35,503 nt of DNA. It comes from Allochromatium palmeri (GTDB lineage: Bacteria; Pseudomonadota; Gammaproteobacteria; Chromatiales; Chromatiaceae). The position numbers and the translations under genes are program-made. Shown here piece after piece: positions 19,401-26,758 of the stretch. The stretch spans positions 1 to 35,503 of the forward strand of contig NZ_WNKT01000040.1 in NCBI RefSeq assembly GCF_009720725.1, written 5' to 3'. Under the pieces are notes generated by a model. That model did not search any database and was not told the origin of the DNA. It saw only the letters and a list, made by a program, of their open reading frames with translations. Within the stretch, counting starts at the first letter, position 1. Every line of letters begins with the position of its first letter.

Positions 19401-20373
19401 CGCGGTTGACCCCGCGCCACCCCTGATGCGTGCCATCGATATCATGGACCGGACGGCAGACGTGCTCGATCCAGCGCAGAGAGCCATCGGCGCGATGCAG
19501 GCGCACTTGCAACCGAACGCGCGGAGCGATATCACAGCATTGCGCAATTTCGCGCCGATGTTGTATCCACAGCGATCGGTCATCGGGATGCACGAGCCGG
19601 TCCATGAGGTCAGGGTCGGCCATGAAGTCTTCCGGCTCATGACCACAGATCGGCTCACACGCGGGCGAGACATAGAGATAACCCCCGTCCGGCCCCAGCC
19701 AGTAGTCCCAATCGGCTGAATAGTCGGCCAGCATCCGATAGCGGGTCTCGCTGTCGCGCAAGCGCGCATAGGCGGCATGGATCTCGGACTCGTGATGCAA
19801 ACGCTCGGTGAGATCGACGACGGAACAGATGAGATGGCAGCTTGCGTCTTCTTCTTCCGCCGGCACGCGCATGATATGCAACTCGCCCGTGAAGGCGCCG
19901 CCATCGGCCGTGAGGAAGTAGATCTCGGGACAATGCGCCTCGCCATCGTCCCAGGCGCGTTGCAGGGTGTCGTCGAGCAAACCGTCGGATTCGCGTTTGA
20001 CCAGTCGCGGTAGATAGTGCTGGCGTTTGTGCTTCTCGCGCAGCACGAACAGCCGATCAGCGGCATGGTTGGCCATCAGGATCAGACCATGCCGATCGAC
20101 CACCAGGATCGGCTGGGGCAGGCCGTAGAAGAGCGCCGTGTAGCGGTTGGCAATGCGCTCGACTGCCGACTGAGCCTCGCGCAACTCGATGTTCTGCAGT
20201 TCCAGCTCGGCCTGGTAGATGAGCAGGTTCTCGGTGAGCTCGGACAGATCGATCTCACCGCGGGCCAGACGCCGTTCCGCCCATTCGAGATCGCCGCGAT
20301 CAAGCGCCCGACGTGCGCGGGCGTGCACCTCGGGCAGCGTGGAAACTATGTGCTTCTCGGGCGGAGACGTCAT
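16405..20373 (-). CDS. Soluble hybrid sensor histidine kinase (PAS-PAS-GAF-PAS-HK-REC-REC-Hpt)
   Basis: A 1322-residue multidomain kinase with no membrane segment. In order: N-terminal helical region (1-75), PAS (about 76-195), PAS with C-terminal motif (about 208-330; [21 protein letters not shown]), GAF (about 340-500), PAS (about 512-632), HisKA with His674 in [10 protein letters not shown], HATPase with N-box NLMGNAIKF (787-795), DSGIGIP and GGTGLGL, receiver 1 (Asp965), receiver 2 (Asp1113) and a C-terminal Hpt domain with His1263 in [11 protein letters not shown]. All phosphorelay residues are present, so a His-Asp-His relay could end on the stand-alone receivers encoded downstream. Signals are probably cytosolic (redox, ligand or light through PAS/GAF); none of the PAS domains reveals a cofactor. 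First gene of the operon. Confidence 0.96.
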   Translation of the reverse strand: MTSPPEKHIVSTLPEVHARARRALDRGDLEWAERRLARGEIDLSELTENLLIYQAELELQNIELREAQSAVERIANRYTALFYGLPQPILVVDRHGLILMANHAADRLFVLREKHKRQHYLPRLVKRESDGLLDDTLQRAWDDGEAHCPEIYFLTADGGAFTGELHIMRVPAEEEDASCHLICSVVDLTERLHHESEIHAAYARLRDSETRYRMLADYSADWDYWLGPDGGYLYVSPACEPICGHEPEDFMADPDLMDRLVHPDDRSLWIQHRREIAQCCDIAPRVRLQVRLHRADGSLRWIEHVCRPVHDIDGTHQGWRGVNRDITLRKQSELLMDLQKRRAEALLELPQIADERDEVGFMQYGLELAESLTGSLMGFIHLVNPNQETIELVAWSQATIEDGGCQLPPNALHYSISQAGVWADALRQRRPITCNDYPGYSDKTGLPPNHAALRRFLVIPVIEGGLVRMLAGVGNKATDYSELDVESVQLIANAIWRTVRQRRAEQALRLNESRFRRLSMLMSDIVYSCIEVGLDRYKLDWLNGAVESITGHTRETILTMGTWRRLVVLEDRALFDRHQAGLKDEAISTCQLRLRRRDGSAAWVEIINQCLMDECGARRLYGGIKDIGDRKLAEQQLQQYARRMEIQNHELDRALAQAEASTQAKSQFLANMSHEIRTPMNGVIGVTRLLLDTELNPEQHRLAEIVRDSGENLLALINDILDFSKIEAGKLELERLDFDLRLMLEDVLEVMAFNAHEKDLELTYRLAPEVPTAVRGDPRYLRQIIVNLMGNAIKFTSQGEVGVQLSLERADAGRALIRFEVHDSGIGIPEEQLGKLFTAFNQVDSSTTRRFGGTGLGLVIAKQLAELMNGSIGLESQPGQGSRFWFTAEFECAPQALLDHQGQEGRLADIRVLVVDDHASNRTQAAALLHADGCQVTLASRAGDALRALHQAAQAKTPFDVALLDLRMPDPNGLQLARLIKQEPGLRDTPLVLLTALAKRDDMAHLNSGDFAGYLTKPLRQQLLRDCLLRVMGRAHPELEVASPVKRDDDWRGSERPVDSEARILIVDDNPTNQIVARGILEKLGYPTPDMAGNGLEALEALSRAHYDLVLMDGQMPEMDGFETARLIRRGEAGVLDPQVPIIAMTALVMQGDVQRCLDAGMNAYISKPVQPRDLSRIIAAQLARKVSAQYEQVSESMIESGPDAASASVSFDANDMLERVMGDRDIACEVIEQFLLDAPTRLQELRACQESGDQVEVRRKAHSLVGLAANISASRLQGLASTLEELSDRDRSRAEVERLVELMDHEFTGLRTLLVDWMRES

Positions 20374-20500
20374 AACGAAAACCTGAAATCGAATGGCGAA
20401 CAGGCTGTAGTGTAGAACAAGAGCCTATTGGGTTGCTGCCGCCAAGCGGCACGGCGGATAATGCCCCAGTCCTATCCCGAGAACGAGAGCGACCAGAGAC
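20374..20500. promoter_or_regulatory. Divergent intergenic region between the kinase and iorA operons
   Basis: This 127-bp region separates two divergently transcribed operons and must carry both promoters unless they are read through from elsewhere. It holds a small perfect hairpin, GCCGC-CAA-GCGGC, near 20437-20450, but I see no convincing -35/-10 pair on either strand and no recognisable operator. Only weak purine-rich ribosome sites precede either start. Confidence 0.35.
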
Positions 20501-22129
20501 ATGACTGTAGAACGACTTTTATTGAGTGGCGATGATGCCGTCGCACTGGCGACGCTGCACGCCGGAGTCCGGCTAGGGACGGGATACCCCGGTACACCCT
20601 CCACCGAGATCCTGGAGACCTTCGACCAGCTCGGCGGTCGGGCGCAATGGTCGCCCAACGAGAAGGTGGCGCTCGAAGTCGGCCTCGGCAGTGCGTTCGC
20701 CGGCGCGCGCACCATCGTCACGATGAAGCACGTCGGGCTGAACGTGGCGGCCGATCCGCTGTTCACGGCGGCCTATACCGATGTCGAGGGCGGTCTGCTG
20801 GTGATCTCGGCCGACGACCCCGGCATGGCCTCCAGCCAGAACGAGCAGGACAACCGGCACTATGCACGCGCCGCCGCGCTGCCGATGCTCGAACCCGTCG
20901 ACTCGCAGCAGGCCTACGACTTCACCTGGCTGGGGCTGGAGCTCTCAGAACGCTGGAAGATCCCGGTCATCCTGCGTCTGACCACGCGCATCTGTCACGC
21001 CAAGACCGTGGTGCGCCCGCGCCCGGCGCTCCAGACCCTGCCCGAACCGCACTTCGAGCGCGACGTGCCGGCGCGGGTCATGATCCCGGCCTATGCCAAG
21101 CCGGCGCATCTGCGTCTGCGCCAAAAGCTCGCCGAGATCGCGGCCTGGAACGAGGCCGAGGGTCCGTTCCAAATCCACGAGGGCGATGGCCAGCTTGGCA
21201 TCATTGCCACCGGCATCGGCGCCATGCACGCACGCGAAGCCGCCCCTGGGGCCAGTCACCTGAGCTTCGGCCTGACCTATCCGCTGCCGATCGCGCGTAT
21301 CCGCGCCTTTACCGACCGGGTCGAGCGGTTGGTCGTGATCGAGGAAGGCGACCCGGTGCTGGTCGATTCACTGCGCGCCGCCGGACTCCCGGCCGAGGGC
21401 AAGCCCGAGATGTATCGCTTCGGCGAACTCAACGTCGAGCGCGTGCGCCGCATCCTCGCCAACGACACCAGCCCCGAGCCGGTGCCGCCCAAAGGCAAGC
21501 CGCCCGAACTCTGCCAGGGCTGTTCACATCGCGGCGTCTTCGAGACCCTGCGCGATCTCAACTGCATCGTCTCCGGCGACATCGGCTGCTACACCCTCGG
21601 CGTGCTGCCGCCATTCTCGGCTATGGACACCTGTGTCTGCATGGGCGCGAGCATCGGCGTCGGGTTGGGGATGCGGCATGTGCTGCCGGAGGATCAGGCG
21701 CGGCGGGTGGTCAGCGTCATCGGCGACTCGACCTTCGTGCACTCCGGTCTCACCGGGTTGGCCGAGATGGTCTACAACCCGCCGCCGACCGGCCATCTGG
21801 TGCTGATTCTCGACAATGGCACCACGGCCATGACCGGCCAGCAGGAGCATCCGGGCACCGGGCGTCTGCTTGACCACTCAGCGACGAACCTGCTCAACTT
21901 CGAGGAAACGGCGCGCGCCATGGGGATCCAGAACGTCCATGTCATGGACACCACCTCGCTCAAGGACGACGCACTGCGCGAGCTCATCACAGACCTGCTG
22001 GCGAAGAACGAGACCTCGCTGATCGTCACCCGTCAGCCCTGCGTGCTCGCGGCGCCCAAGATCCGGCTCTACGAGAAGGCCAACGCCGAACAGCAGGCTA
22101 CGACCTGCGCAGCGGATCTGGTCGATTGA
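20501..22129 (+). CDS. iorA: Indolepyruvate:ferredoxin oxidoreductase alpha subunit, lacking the ferredoxin-like tail
   Basis: IorA binds thiamine diphosphate and with IorB converts aryl-pyruvates plus CoA to aryl-acetyl-CoA, CO2 and reduced ferredoxin. N-terminal pyrimidine-binding region: GTGYPGTPSTEI (about 26-37) and WSPNEKVALE. C-terminal TPP region: LCQGCSHRG (Cys338, Cys341), GDIGCYTLG (Cys363), MGASIGVGLG, GDSTFVHSGLTGL and LDNGTTAMTGQQ. Cys514 in RQPC could be a fourth ligand of a proximal cluster. The protein stops at 542 residues; archaeal IorA (about 620-650) continues into a C-terminal 2[4Fe-4S] ferredoxin domain that is absent here. First gene of a five-gene aromatic operon; the IorB ribosome site overlaps its stop. 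Confidence 0.9.
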   Translation: MTVERLLLSGDDAVALATLHAGVRLGTGYPGTPSTEILETFDQLGGRAQWSPNEKVALEVGLGSAFAGARTIVTMKHVGLNVAADPLFTAAYTDVEGGLLVISADDPGMASSQNEQDNRHYARAAALPMLEPVDSQQAYDFTWLGLELSERWKIPVILRLTTRICHAKTVVRPRPALQTLPEPHFERDVPARVMIPAYAKPAHLRLRQKLAEIAAWNEAEGPFQIHEGDGQLGIIATGIGAMHAREAAPGASHLSFGLTYPLPIARIRAFTDRVERLVVIEEGDPVLVDSLRAAGLPAEGKPEMYRFGELNVERVRRILANDTSPEPVPPKGKPPELCQGCSHRGVFETLRDLNCIVSGDIGCYTLGVLPPFSAMDTCVCMGASIGVGLGMRHVLPEDQARRVVSVIGDSTFVHSGLTGLAEMVYNPPPTGHLVLILDNGTTAMTGQQEHPGTGRLLDHSATNLLNFEETARAMGIQNVHVMDTTSLKDDALRELITDLLAKNETSLIVTRQPCVLAAPKIRLYEKANAEQQATTCAADLVD

Positions 22130-22142
22130 GGAATTGATACCA

Positions 22143-22622
22143 ATGAAAGTCAAAAATGTCGTCATCGCCGGACTCGGCGGTCAGGGCGTGCTCAAGGCGT
22201 CCGATATCCTCGCCGACGCCGCCTTTCGCGCCGGCTTCGATGTCAAAAAGAGTGAGCTGCATGGTATGAGCCAGCGCGGCGGCTCGGTGAGCAGCGACGT
22301 GCGCTATGGCGAGGGAATCCTCAGTCCCATGGTTCCGCCGGGCGAGGCTGATGTGCTGGTGGTGCTGGAGGAGACTCAGGTCGAGATCAACCGCCCGACC
22401 CTGCGGGCCGGCGGTGTGCTGATCGCCCCGGACGTGCTCGCCCCCGAGGCGCTCAAGAATAAGAAGAGCCTCAATGTCGCCCTGCTCGGCGCGGCCTCGA
22501 CCGTGCTCGACATCGCCGACGAGCACTGGATCGCCGCCATGCACGCCAATCTGGCCGAGAAGCTGCACACACTCAATGAGCAGGCGTTCGAGATCGGACG
22601 TCAGGCGGCACGCGCCACTTGA
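22143..22622 (+). CDS. iorB: Indolepyruvate:ferredoxin oxidoreductase beta subunit
   Basis: The 159-residue product is the gamma-type (POR gamma) domain: VVIAGLGGQGVLKASDILADAAFRAGFDVKKSELHGMSQRGGSV is the conserved CoA/subunit-interface block, and VLVVLEETQVEINRPTLRAGGVLI follows. It contains no cysteine, so the complex has no iron-sulfur ligand on this subunit. It is shorter than many IorB proteins (about 190-200). The start at ATG 22143 is supported by GAGGA at 22128-22132, which spans the iorA stop region; the open frame begins at a TTG nine bases earlier that is unlikely to be used. Together with IorA it forms the catalytic unit. Confidence 0.92.
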   Translation: MKVKNVVIAGLGGQGVLKASDILADAAFRAGFDVKKSELHGMSQRGGSVSSDVRYGEGILSPMVPPGEADVLVVLEETQVEINRPTLRAGGVLIAPDVLAPEALKNKKSLNVALLGAASTVLDIADEHWIAAMHANLAEKLHTLNEQAFEIGRQAARAT

Positions 22623-22636
22623 GCGTGGGTGATTTC

Positions 22637-22654
22637 CGGGAAAGACCCTTCCCG
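22637..22654. repeat. Small inverted repeat downstream of iorB
   Basis: CGGGAA and TTCCCG form a 6-bp stem around a 6-nt loop, 14 bp after the iorB stop. There is no T-tract, so it is not a standard intrinsic terminator; it could stabilise the upstream mRNA end or be part of the adjacent REP-like element. Confidence 0.35.
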
Positions 22655-22667
22655 TAGCGGCTGAGGC

Positions 22668-22699
22668 AGGATGGGCATCGCGAACGCGCGGCCCATCCT
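22668..22699. repeat. REP-like extragenic palindrome (AGGATGGGC/GCCCATCCT)
   Basis: A perfect 9-bp inverted repeat with a 14-nt GC-rich loop lies in the 123-bp iorB-paaK gap. The arm AGGATGGGC followed on the far side by ACG resembles the GTAGGATGGGC-type REP palindromes scattered through many gammaproteobacterial genomes and mobilised by REP-associated tyrosine transposases. Only one copy is present in this window, so family membership is inferred from memory of the motif. It splits the operon and could modulate mRNA stability between iorAB and the ligase genes. Confidence 0.5.
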
Positions 22700-22745
22700 A
22701 CGCCTCCCCCTTCGACAACCGACACAACGCTTTACCGAGGCCCTC

Positions 22746-24083
22746 ATGCTGAAAGAGCTTTGGAACGACGCCGAGGGCGGCTTCCATCCCGCGAGCGCCC
22801 CCGATTTCCTGCCCCAGACGGCGCTGCGGGAGGTCCAGTTACGCCGGTTGCGCGCTGTGGTCGCGCGCGCCTATGCCAACGTCCAGCTCTTTCGCGAGCG
22901 CATGGACGAGCGCGGACTGACACCCGAGTCGATCCAGTCGCTCCAGGACATCCGTCACCTGCCCTTCACGGTCAAGACCGATCTGCGTGACACCTACCCC
23001 TTCGGACTCTTCGCCAGTCCCATGAGCGACGTGGTGCGACTCCATGCCTCGTCCGGCACCACTGGCAAGCCGATCGTGGTCGCCTACACGCGCGAGGACG
23101 TCGAGGTCTGGTCCGAGGTCATGGCGCGCACCTTCGCCTCCTGCGGTCTGCATCGCGGCGACATCCTGCAGAACGCCTTCGGCTACGGACTCTTCACCGG
23201 CGGACTGGGCGCGCACTATGGCGGCGAGGCGCTGGGCGCGACCGTGATCCCGATCTCGGGCGGCAACACCGACCGCCAGATCATGCTCATCCGCGACTTC
23301 AACGTCAGCGCGCTCTGCTGTACCCCGAGTTATTTCACCCACATGGTCGAGCGCGCGCGCGAGCTCGATATCGATCTGCGTGAGCTGCCGCTGCGGGTCG
23401 GCATCTTCGGCGCCGAGCCCTGGACCGATGGCATGCGCCACCACATCGAGGCCGAGGCCGGCATCAAGGCCTATGACATCTATGGTCTGTCCGAGATCAT
23501 CGGTCCCGGCGTGGCCGCCGAATGTTCGGCCCAGGACGGACTACACATCTTCGAGGATCATTTCTATCCCGAGATCATCGATCCCGAGACCGGCGAGCCG
23601 CTGCCCGACGGCGAGGAAGGCGAGCTGGTGCTCACGACCTTGAGCAAGAAGGCGATGCCGATGATCCGCTATCGCACGCGCGACATCACCTCGCTCATCA
23701 CCGAGTCCTGTTCCTGCGGACGCACCATCCGCCGTATGCGACGCATCGGCCGGCGCTCAGACGACATGTTCATCATCCGCGGCGTCAATGTCTTCCCGTC
23801 CCAGGTCGAGGCCGCGCTCATGGCGGTCGAGGGCACGCTGCCGCACTATCAGATCATCCTCACCCGCAAGGGCGGCATGGATCGCATGGCCGTCGAGGTC
23901 GAGGTCACACCTGAGGTCTTCAGCGACAGCATCCGTGGACTGGAAGACATCCGCGCCCGTCTGGCCCAATCGATCGAACGCATCCTCGGCATCCGGGTCG
24001 AACTGCGCCTGGTCGAGCCGCACACCATCGCGCGCAGCGAGGGCAAGGCCAAGCGCGTGATCGATCGGCGCCACGAAGGTTGA
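22746..24083 (+). CDS. paaK: Phenylacetate-CoA ligase family (AMP-forming), copy 1
   Basis: A 445-residue acyl-adenylate enzyme that joins an aryl-acetate to CoA via an AMP intermediate. Visible: P-loop ASSGTTGKP (about 101-109), FGYGLFTGGLGAHYGGEALGATVIP, the substrate-pocket IFGAEPWTDGMRHHIE, YGLSEIIGPGVAAEC, MIRYRTRDIT with a Cys-containing hairpin SCSCGRT, and DDMFIIRGVNVFPSQVE plus the final GKAKRV lysine segment. The ATG at 22746 is preceded by GAGG with 5-nt spacing; the open frame extends 25 codons upstream through the REP-like palindrome and is rejected. Context with iorAB suggests indoleacetate, phenylacetate or hydroxyphenylacetate as substrates, possibly working in either direction. 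Confidence 0.93.
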   Translation: MLKELWNDAEGGFHPASAPDFLPQTALREVQLRRLRAVVARAYANVQLFRERMDERGLTPESIQSLQDIRHLPFTVKTDLRDTYPFGLFASPMSDVVRLHASSGTTGKPIVVAYTREDVEVWSEVMARTFASCGLHRGDILQNAFGYGLFTGGLGAHYGGEALGATVIPISGGNTDRQIMLIRDFNVSALCCTPSYFTHMVERARELDIDLRELPLRVGIFGAEPWTDGMRHHIEAEAGIKAYDIYGLSEIIGPGVAAECSAQDGLHIFEDHFYPEIIDPETGEPLPDGEEGELVLTTLSKKAMPMIRYRTRDITSLITESCSCGRTIRRMRRIGRRSDDMFIIRGVNVFPSQVEAALMAVEGTLPHYQIILTRKGGMDRMAVEVEVTPEVFSDSIRGLEDIRARLAQSIERILGIRVELRLVEPHTIARSEGKAKRVIDRRHEG

Positions 24084-24105
24084 TTTCTCAAGCGAGCACA
24101 CGCCT

Positions 24106-24543
24106 ATGAAACTGCAACAACTCTCGCTCTTTCTGGAAAACCGTCCCGGACGGCTGGAAGCTCCGCTGTCGGCCATCGCCGCCGAGGGCATCAACATCCT
24201 CACCCTGTCGCTGGCCGACACCGCCCAGTTCGGCATCCTGCGTCTGATCGTGCGCGACTGGGAGAGGGCCAAGCGCGTGCTGGAACAGGCCGGCTGGGTG
24301 GTGAACCTGACCGAAGTGGTCGCCGTCGACGTGCTCGACCGTCCGGGCGGTCTGGCCGAGGCGCTGCGCATCCTGGAAGACTCCGATCTCAACATCGAAT
24401 ACATGTACGCCTTCTCGCTGCGCCGTGGCGACAAGGCCATTCTCATCTTCCGCTTCGAAGATCCAGACCGTGCCATCCAGGTGCTGACCGATAAGGGTCT
24501 GCATGTGGTCGATGGCGAGGAGCTGATGTCGTTCGTGCCATGA
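24106..24543 (+). CDS. Tandem ACT-domain protein, candidate aromatic amino acid sensor
   Basis: The 145 residues form two ACT domains: 1-70 with LFLENRPGRLEAPLSAIAAEGINI and 71-141 with VLDRPGGLAEALRILEDSDLNIEYMYAF. Both contain the RPG(R/G)L turn where ACT domains commonly bind amino acids. There is no catalytic or DNA-binding part. Stand-alone double-ACT proteins of this type are found next to iorAB and paaK in other bacteria and archaea, so a regulatory role on the ligase or oxidoreductase is a reasonable inference. It lies 22 bp after paaK copy 1 and overlaps copy 2 by 4 bp (ATGA), implying tightly coupled production with the second ligase. Confidence 0.88.
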   Translation: MKLQQLSLFLENRPGRLEAPLSAIAAEGINILTLSLADTAQFGILRLIVRDWERAKRVLEQAGWVVNLTEVVAVDVLDRPGGLAEALRILEDSDLNIEYMYAFSLRRGDKAILIFRFEDPDRAIQVLTDKGLHVVDGEELMSFVP

Positions 24544-25880
24544 TGTCAGTGCGTTCAACAACGACGGCTCAGCCCCATCCGATGTGGGATCGGGCGGCCG
24601 AAACCCGGCCGCGCGCCGAGCGCGAGGCGCTGCAACTCGAACGTCTGCGTGCTCAGCTCGAACGCGCGCGGCGTGTGCCCTTTTATCGCGACATCCTCAG
24701 CCATCGCGAGCTCGGTCCACAGAGCCTCCGCTCGCTCGACGATGTACGGCGTCTGCCCTTCACCACCAAGGACGACATGCGCCGCCAGCATCCGCTGGGC
24801 CTGCTCGCCGTGCCGCGCAAGGAGCTGGCGCGCATCCACGGCTCCTCCGGCACCACAGGCACGCCGACCTTCGTCGGCTATACCGCCGGCGATCTCCAAA
24901 CCTGGTCGGAGCTGTGCGCGCGCTTCCTGGTCGCCGGCGGACTCAGGCCCGAGCACACGGTACAGGTCGCCTTCGGCTACGGGCTCTTCACCGGCGGTTT
25001 CGGTCTGCACTACGGGATCGAGAAGGTCGGCGCCGCCGTCATCCCGGTGGCCGCCGGCAATACCCGCCGCCAGCTCGAAATCATGCGCGACCTCGACCCC
25101 GAAGTGCTCATCTGCACCCCGAGCTATGCCCTGACCATCGCCGATACCGCGCGCGAGCTGGGTCTGGAGCCGCGCGCCCTGCCGATCCGCATCGGTCACT
25201 TCGGCGGTGAGCCCTGGACCGAGGACATGCGCCGCGAGATCGAAGAGCAGCTCGACATCCAGGCCTTCAACAACTATGGCCTGTCCGAGATCATCGGCCC
25301 CGGCGTCAGCGGCGAGTGCCAGGCCCGTACCGGGATGCACATCCAGGAGGACCATTTCCTGGTCGAGTGTCTCGATCCCGAGACCTTGGAGCCGGTGCCC
25401 GAGGGCGAGCCGGGCGAGCTGGTCATCACCGCGCTCACCCGCGAGGCGATGCCCATGCTGCGCTATCGCACGCGCGACATCGCCCGGCTCTATCGCGATC
25501 CCTGCCCCTGCGGGCGTACCACGATGCGCATGAGCCGGGTCACGGGCCGCACCGACGACATGCTCATTATCCGTGGCGTCAACGTCTTCCCGTCGCAGAT
25601 CGAGGAGGCGCTGTTGCGCGTCGAGGGCACCACGCCGCATTATCTGATCGAGGTCAGTCGTCCGGGCACGCTCGACGAGGTCCATGTCAAGGTCGAGATC
25701 CATCCCGAGATCTTCTCCGATCGCATGGACCGGATGCAGGCACTGTGCGACCGTATCAGCCGTGAGATCCAGACCGTCGCCGGCATCCGTGCCCATGTCG
25801 ATCTGGTCGAGCCGCGCCGCCTCGAACGCTTTGTCGGCAAGGCCAAGCGGGTGCTCGACACACGCGGGCTCGCGGATTGA
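24540..25880 (+). CDS. paaK: Phenylacetate-CoA ligase family, copy 2 (altered P-loop)
   Basis: A 446-residue paralogue of the ligase two genes upstream, with the same landmarks: FGYGLFTGGFGLHYG, HFGGEPWTEDMRREIEEQ, YGLSEIIGPGVSGEC, MLRYRTRDIARLY, DDMLIIRGVNVFPSQIE and FVGKAKRVLD. The phosphate-binding loop reads GSSGTTGTP, with Thr108 where copy 1 and most family members have Lys. An N-terminal extension of about 15 residues precedes the shared region. The start overlaps the ACT gene stop. The two copies are clearly similar but not recent duplicates, suggesting different aryl-acetate preference or opposite working directions. Last gene of the aromatic operon. Confidence 0.92.
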   Translation: MMSVRSTTTAQPHPMWDRAAETRPRAEREALQLERLRAQLERARRVPFYRDILSHRELGPQSLRSLDDVRRLPFTTKDDMRRQHPLGLLAVPRKELARIHGSSGTTGTPTFVGYTAGDLQTWSELCARFLVAGGLRPEHTVQVAFGYGLFTGGFGLHYGIEKVGAAVIPVAAGNTRRQLEIMRDLDPEVLICTPSYALTIADTARELGLEPRALPIRIGHFGGEPWTEDMRREIEEQLDIQAFNNYGLSEIIGPGVSGECQARTGMHIQEDHFLVECLDPETLEPVPEGEPGELVITALTREAMPMLRYRTRDIARLYRDPCPCGRTTMRMSRVTGRTDDMLIIRGVNVFPSQIEEALLRVEGTTPHYLIEVSRPGTLDEVHVKVEIHPEIFSDRMDRMQALCDRISREIQTVAGIRAHVDLVEPRRLERFVGKAKRVLDTRGLAD

Positions 25881-25918
25881 GCCGACTTCCCTTTTCAACC
25901 CACCATGAGAAACCACTG

Positions 25919-26716
25919 ATGAAGCATCCTGTACTGCGTTCTGCCCGATTCGTTTCGCTCGGCCTGGCGGCGCTCCTGACGAGTGCTCTGTGTTCATCCA
26001 TCGCCCTGGCTGAGGAAGAGGGTGTCTTCATCGAAACGGTGAATCGCAGCTCGGGACTGACCGGCGAGGCACCCACCGAAGAAGTCAGCGAAACCTTTGT
26101 CGCCCACGGCAAGATGAAGGTCGCGAGTATGGATCCGAATGGAACCGACATGATCCTCGACCCCGCGACTGGTGACATGACCTTCATGAACAATGCCGTC
26201 AAGGAGTACTACAGCATCAACGCCAAGAGCATGATGGAGGGCATGTCCAAGCCGGGTATGGACCAGATGCGCGCCATGATGGAGCAGACCAAAGTCACGG
26301 TCGAAGCGACCGATGAAACGCGCGAGATCAACGGCTGGAACTGCCGCAAGTACCTGGTGGCCAAGACCGGCATGATGGAGATCGAGCAGGAGATCTGGGC
26401 CACCGAGGACGTGGATCTGGACCTGGACCGCTATACCGATCTGATGAGTCTGTCCGGTCCTGATGGCCTGCTGGGTGATTCCGAGGCTGGCCGCGCACAA
26501 CGCGCCGAGATGGAGAAGATCAAGGGCTATCCGATCCTGACCAAGTCGAAGATGCAGCTCATGGGCACCAACATGGAGAGCGAGACCGAGGTGCGGGTCA
26601 TCCGTCGCGAGCCGATGGCAGCCAGCCTGTTCGAGGTGCCGGCCGATTACAAGGCGCGCGAAATGAACATGCCGGGCGCACCGAGCGCGAATAGTGCGCC
26701 GGCCGGGCATCCCTGA
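25919..26716 (+). CDS. Secreted DUF4412-like protein
   Basis: A 265-residue exported protein. Residues 1-31 form a signal peptide (basic start, hydrophobic core, ALA before EEEG). The mature part is rich in Met and acidic residues; blocks such as VSETFVAHGKMKVASMD, MTFMNNAVKEYYSI, and INGWNCRKYLVAKTGMMEIEQEIWATEDVDLD resemble the DUF4412 group of periplasmic or outer-envelope proteins, whose function is unknown. The tail (about 250-265) is Pro/Ala-rich and probably disordered. The start at 25919 places the signal peptide at the N-terminus; the frame open to 25877 is rejected. It follows the aromatic operon by 38 bp and may be read through from it, but nothing links the functions. Confidence 0.7.
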   Translation: MKHPVLRSARFVSLGLAALLTSALCSSIALAEEEGVFIETVNRSSGLTGEAPTEEVSETFVAHGKMKVASMDPNGTDMILDPATGDMTFMNNAVKEYYSINAKSMMEGMSKPGMDQMRAMMEQTKVTVEATDETREINGWNCRKYLVAKTGMMEIEQEIWATEDVDLDLDRYTDLMSLSGPDGLLGDSEAGRAQRAEMEKIKGYPILTKSKMQLMGTNMESETEVRVIRREPMAASLFEVPADYKAREMNMPGAPSANSAPAGHP

Positions 26717-26731
26717 GTTTGATGGATGCTT

Positions 26732-26752
26732 GCTCGGGCCATGCGCCCGAGC
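26732..26752. terminator. Hairpin between convergent genes, possible bidirectional terminator
   Basis: GCTCGGGC and GCCCGAGC form a perfect 8-bp stem around CATGC, between the DUF4412-like gene and vapC, which converge. GATGG (26721-26725) and CCATC (26756-26760) can extend it after internal loops. There is no clear T-tract on either strand, so termination efficiency is uncertain. Confidence 0.5.
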
Positions 26753-26758
26753 CGGCCA

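Noticed and set aside
17359-19719. 786-codon plus-strand ORF opposite the hybrid kinase
   Set aside because: It is antisense to a kinase with every domain motif intact; the translation has no family pattern and long antisense frames are common in GC-rich DNA.
22671-22745. Extended N-terminus of the first PaaK
   Set aside because: It would translate the REP-like palindrome; the ATG at 22746 has a GAGG ribosome site and gives the family's usual length.
24555-25997. 480-codon minus-strand ORF opposite the second PaaK
   Set aside because: Antisense shadow of a well-supported gene; composition is dominated by Asp, Gly, His and Arg with no recognisable domain.
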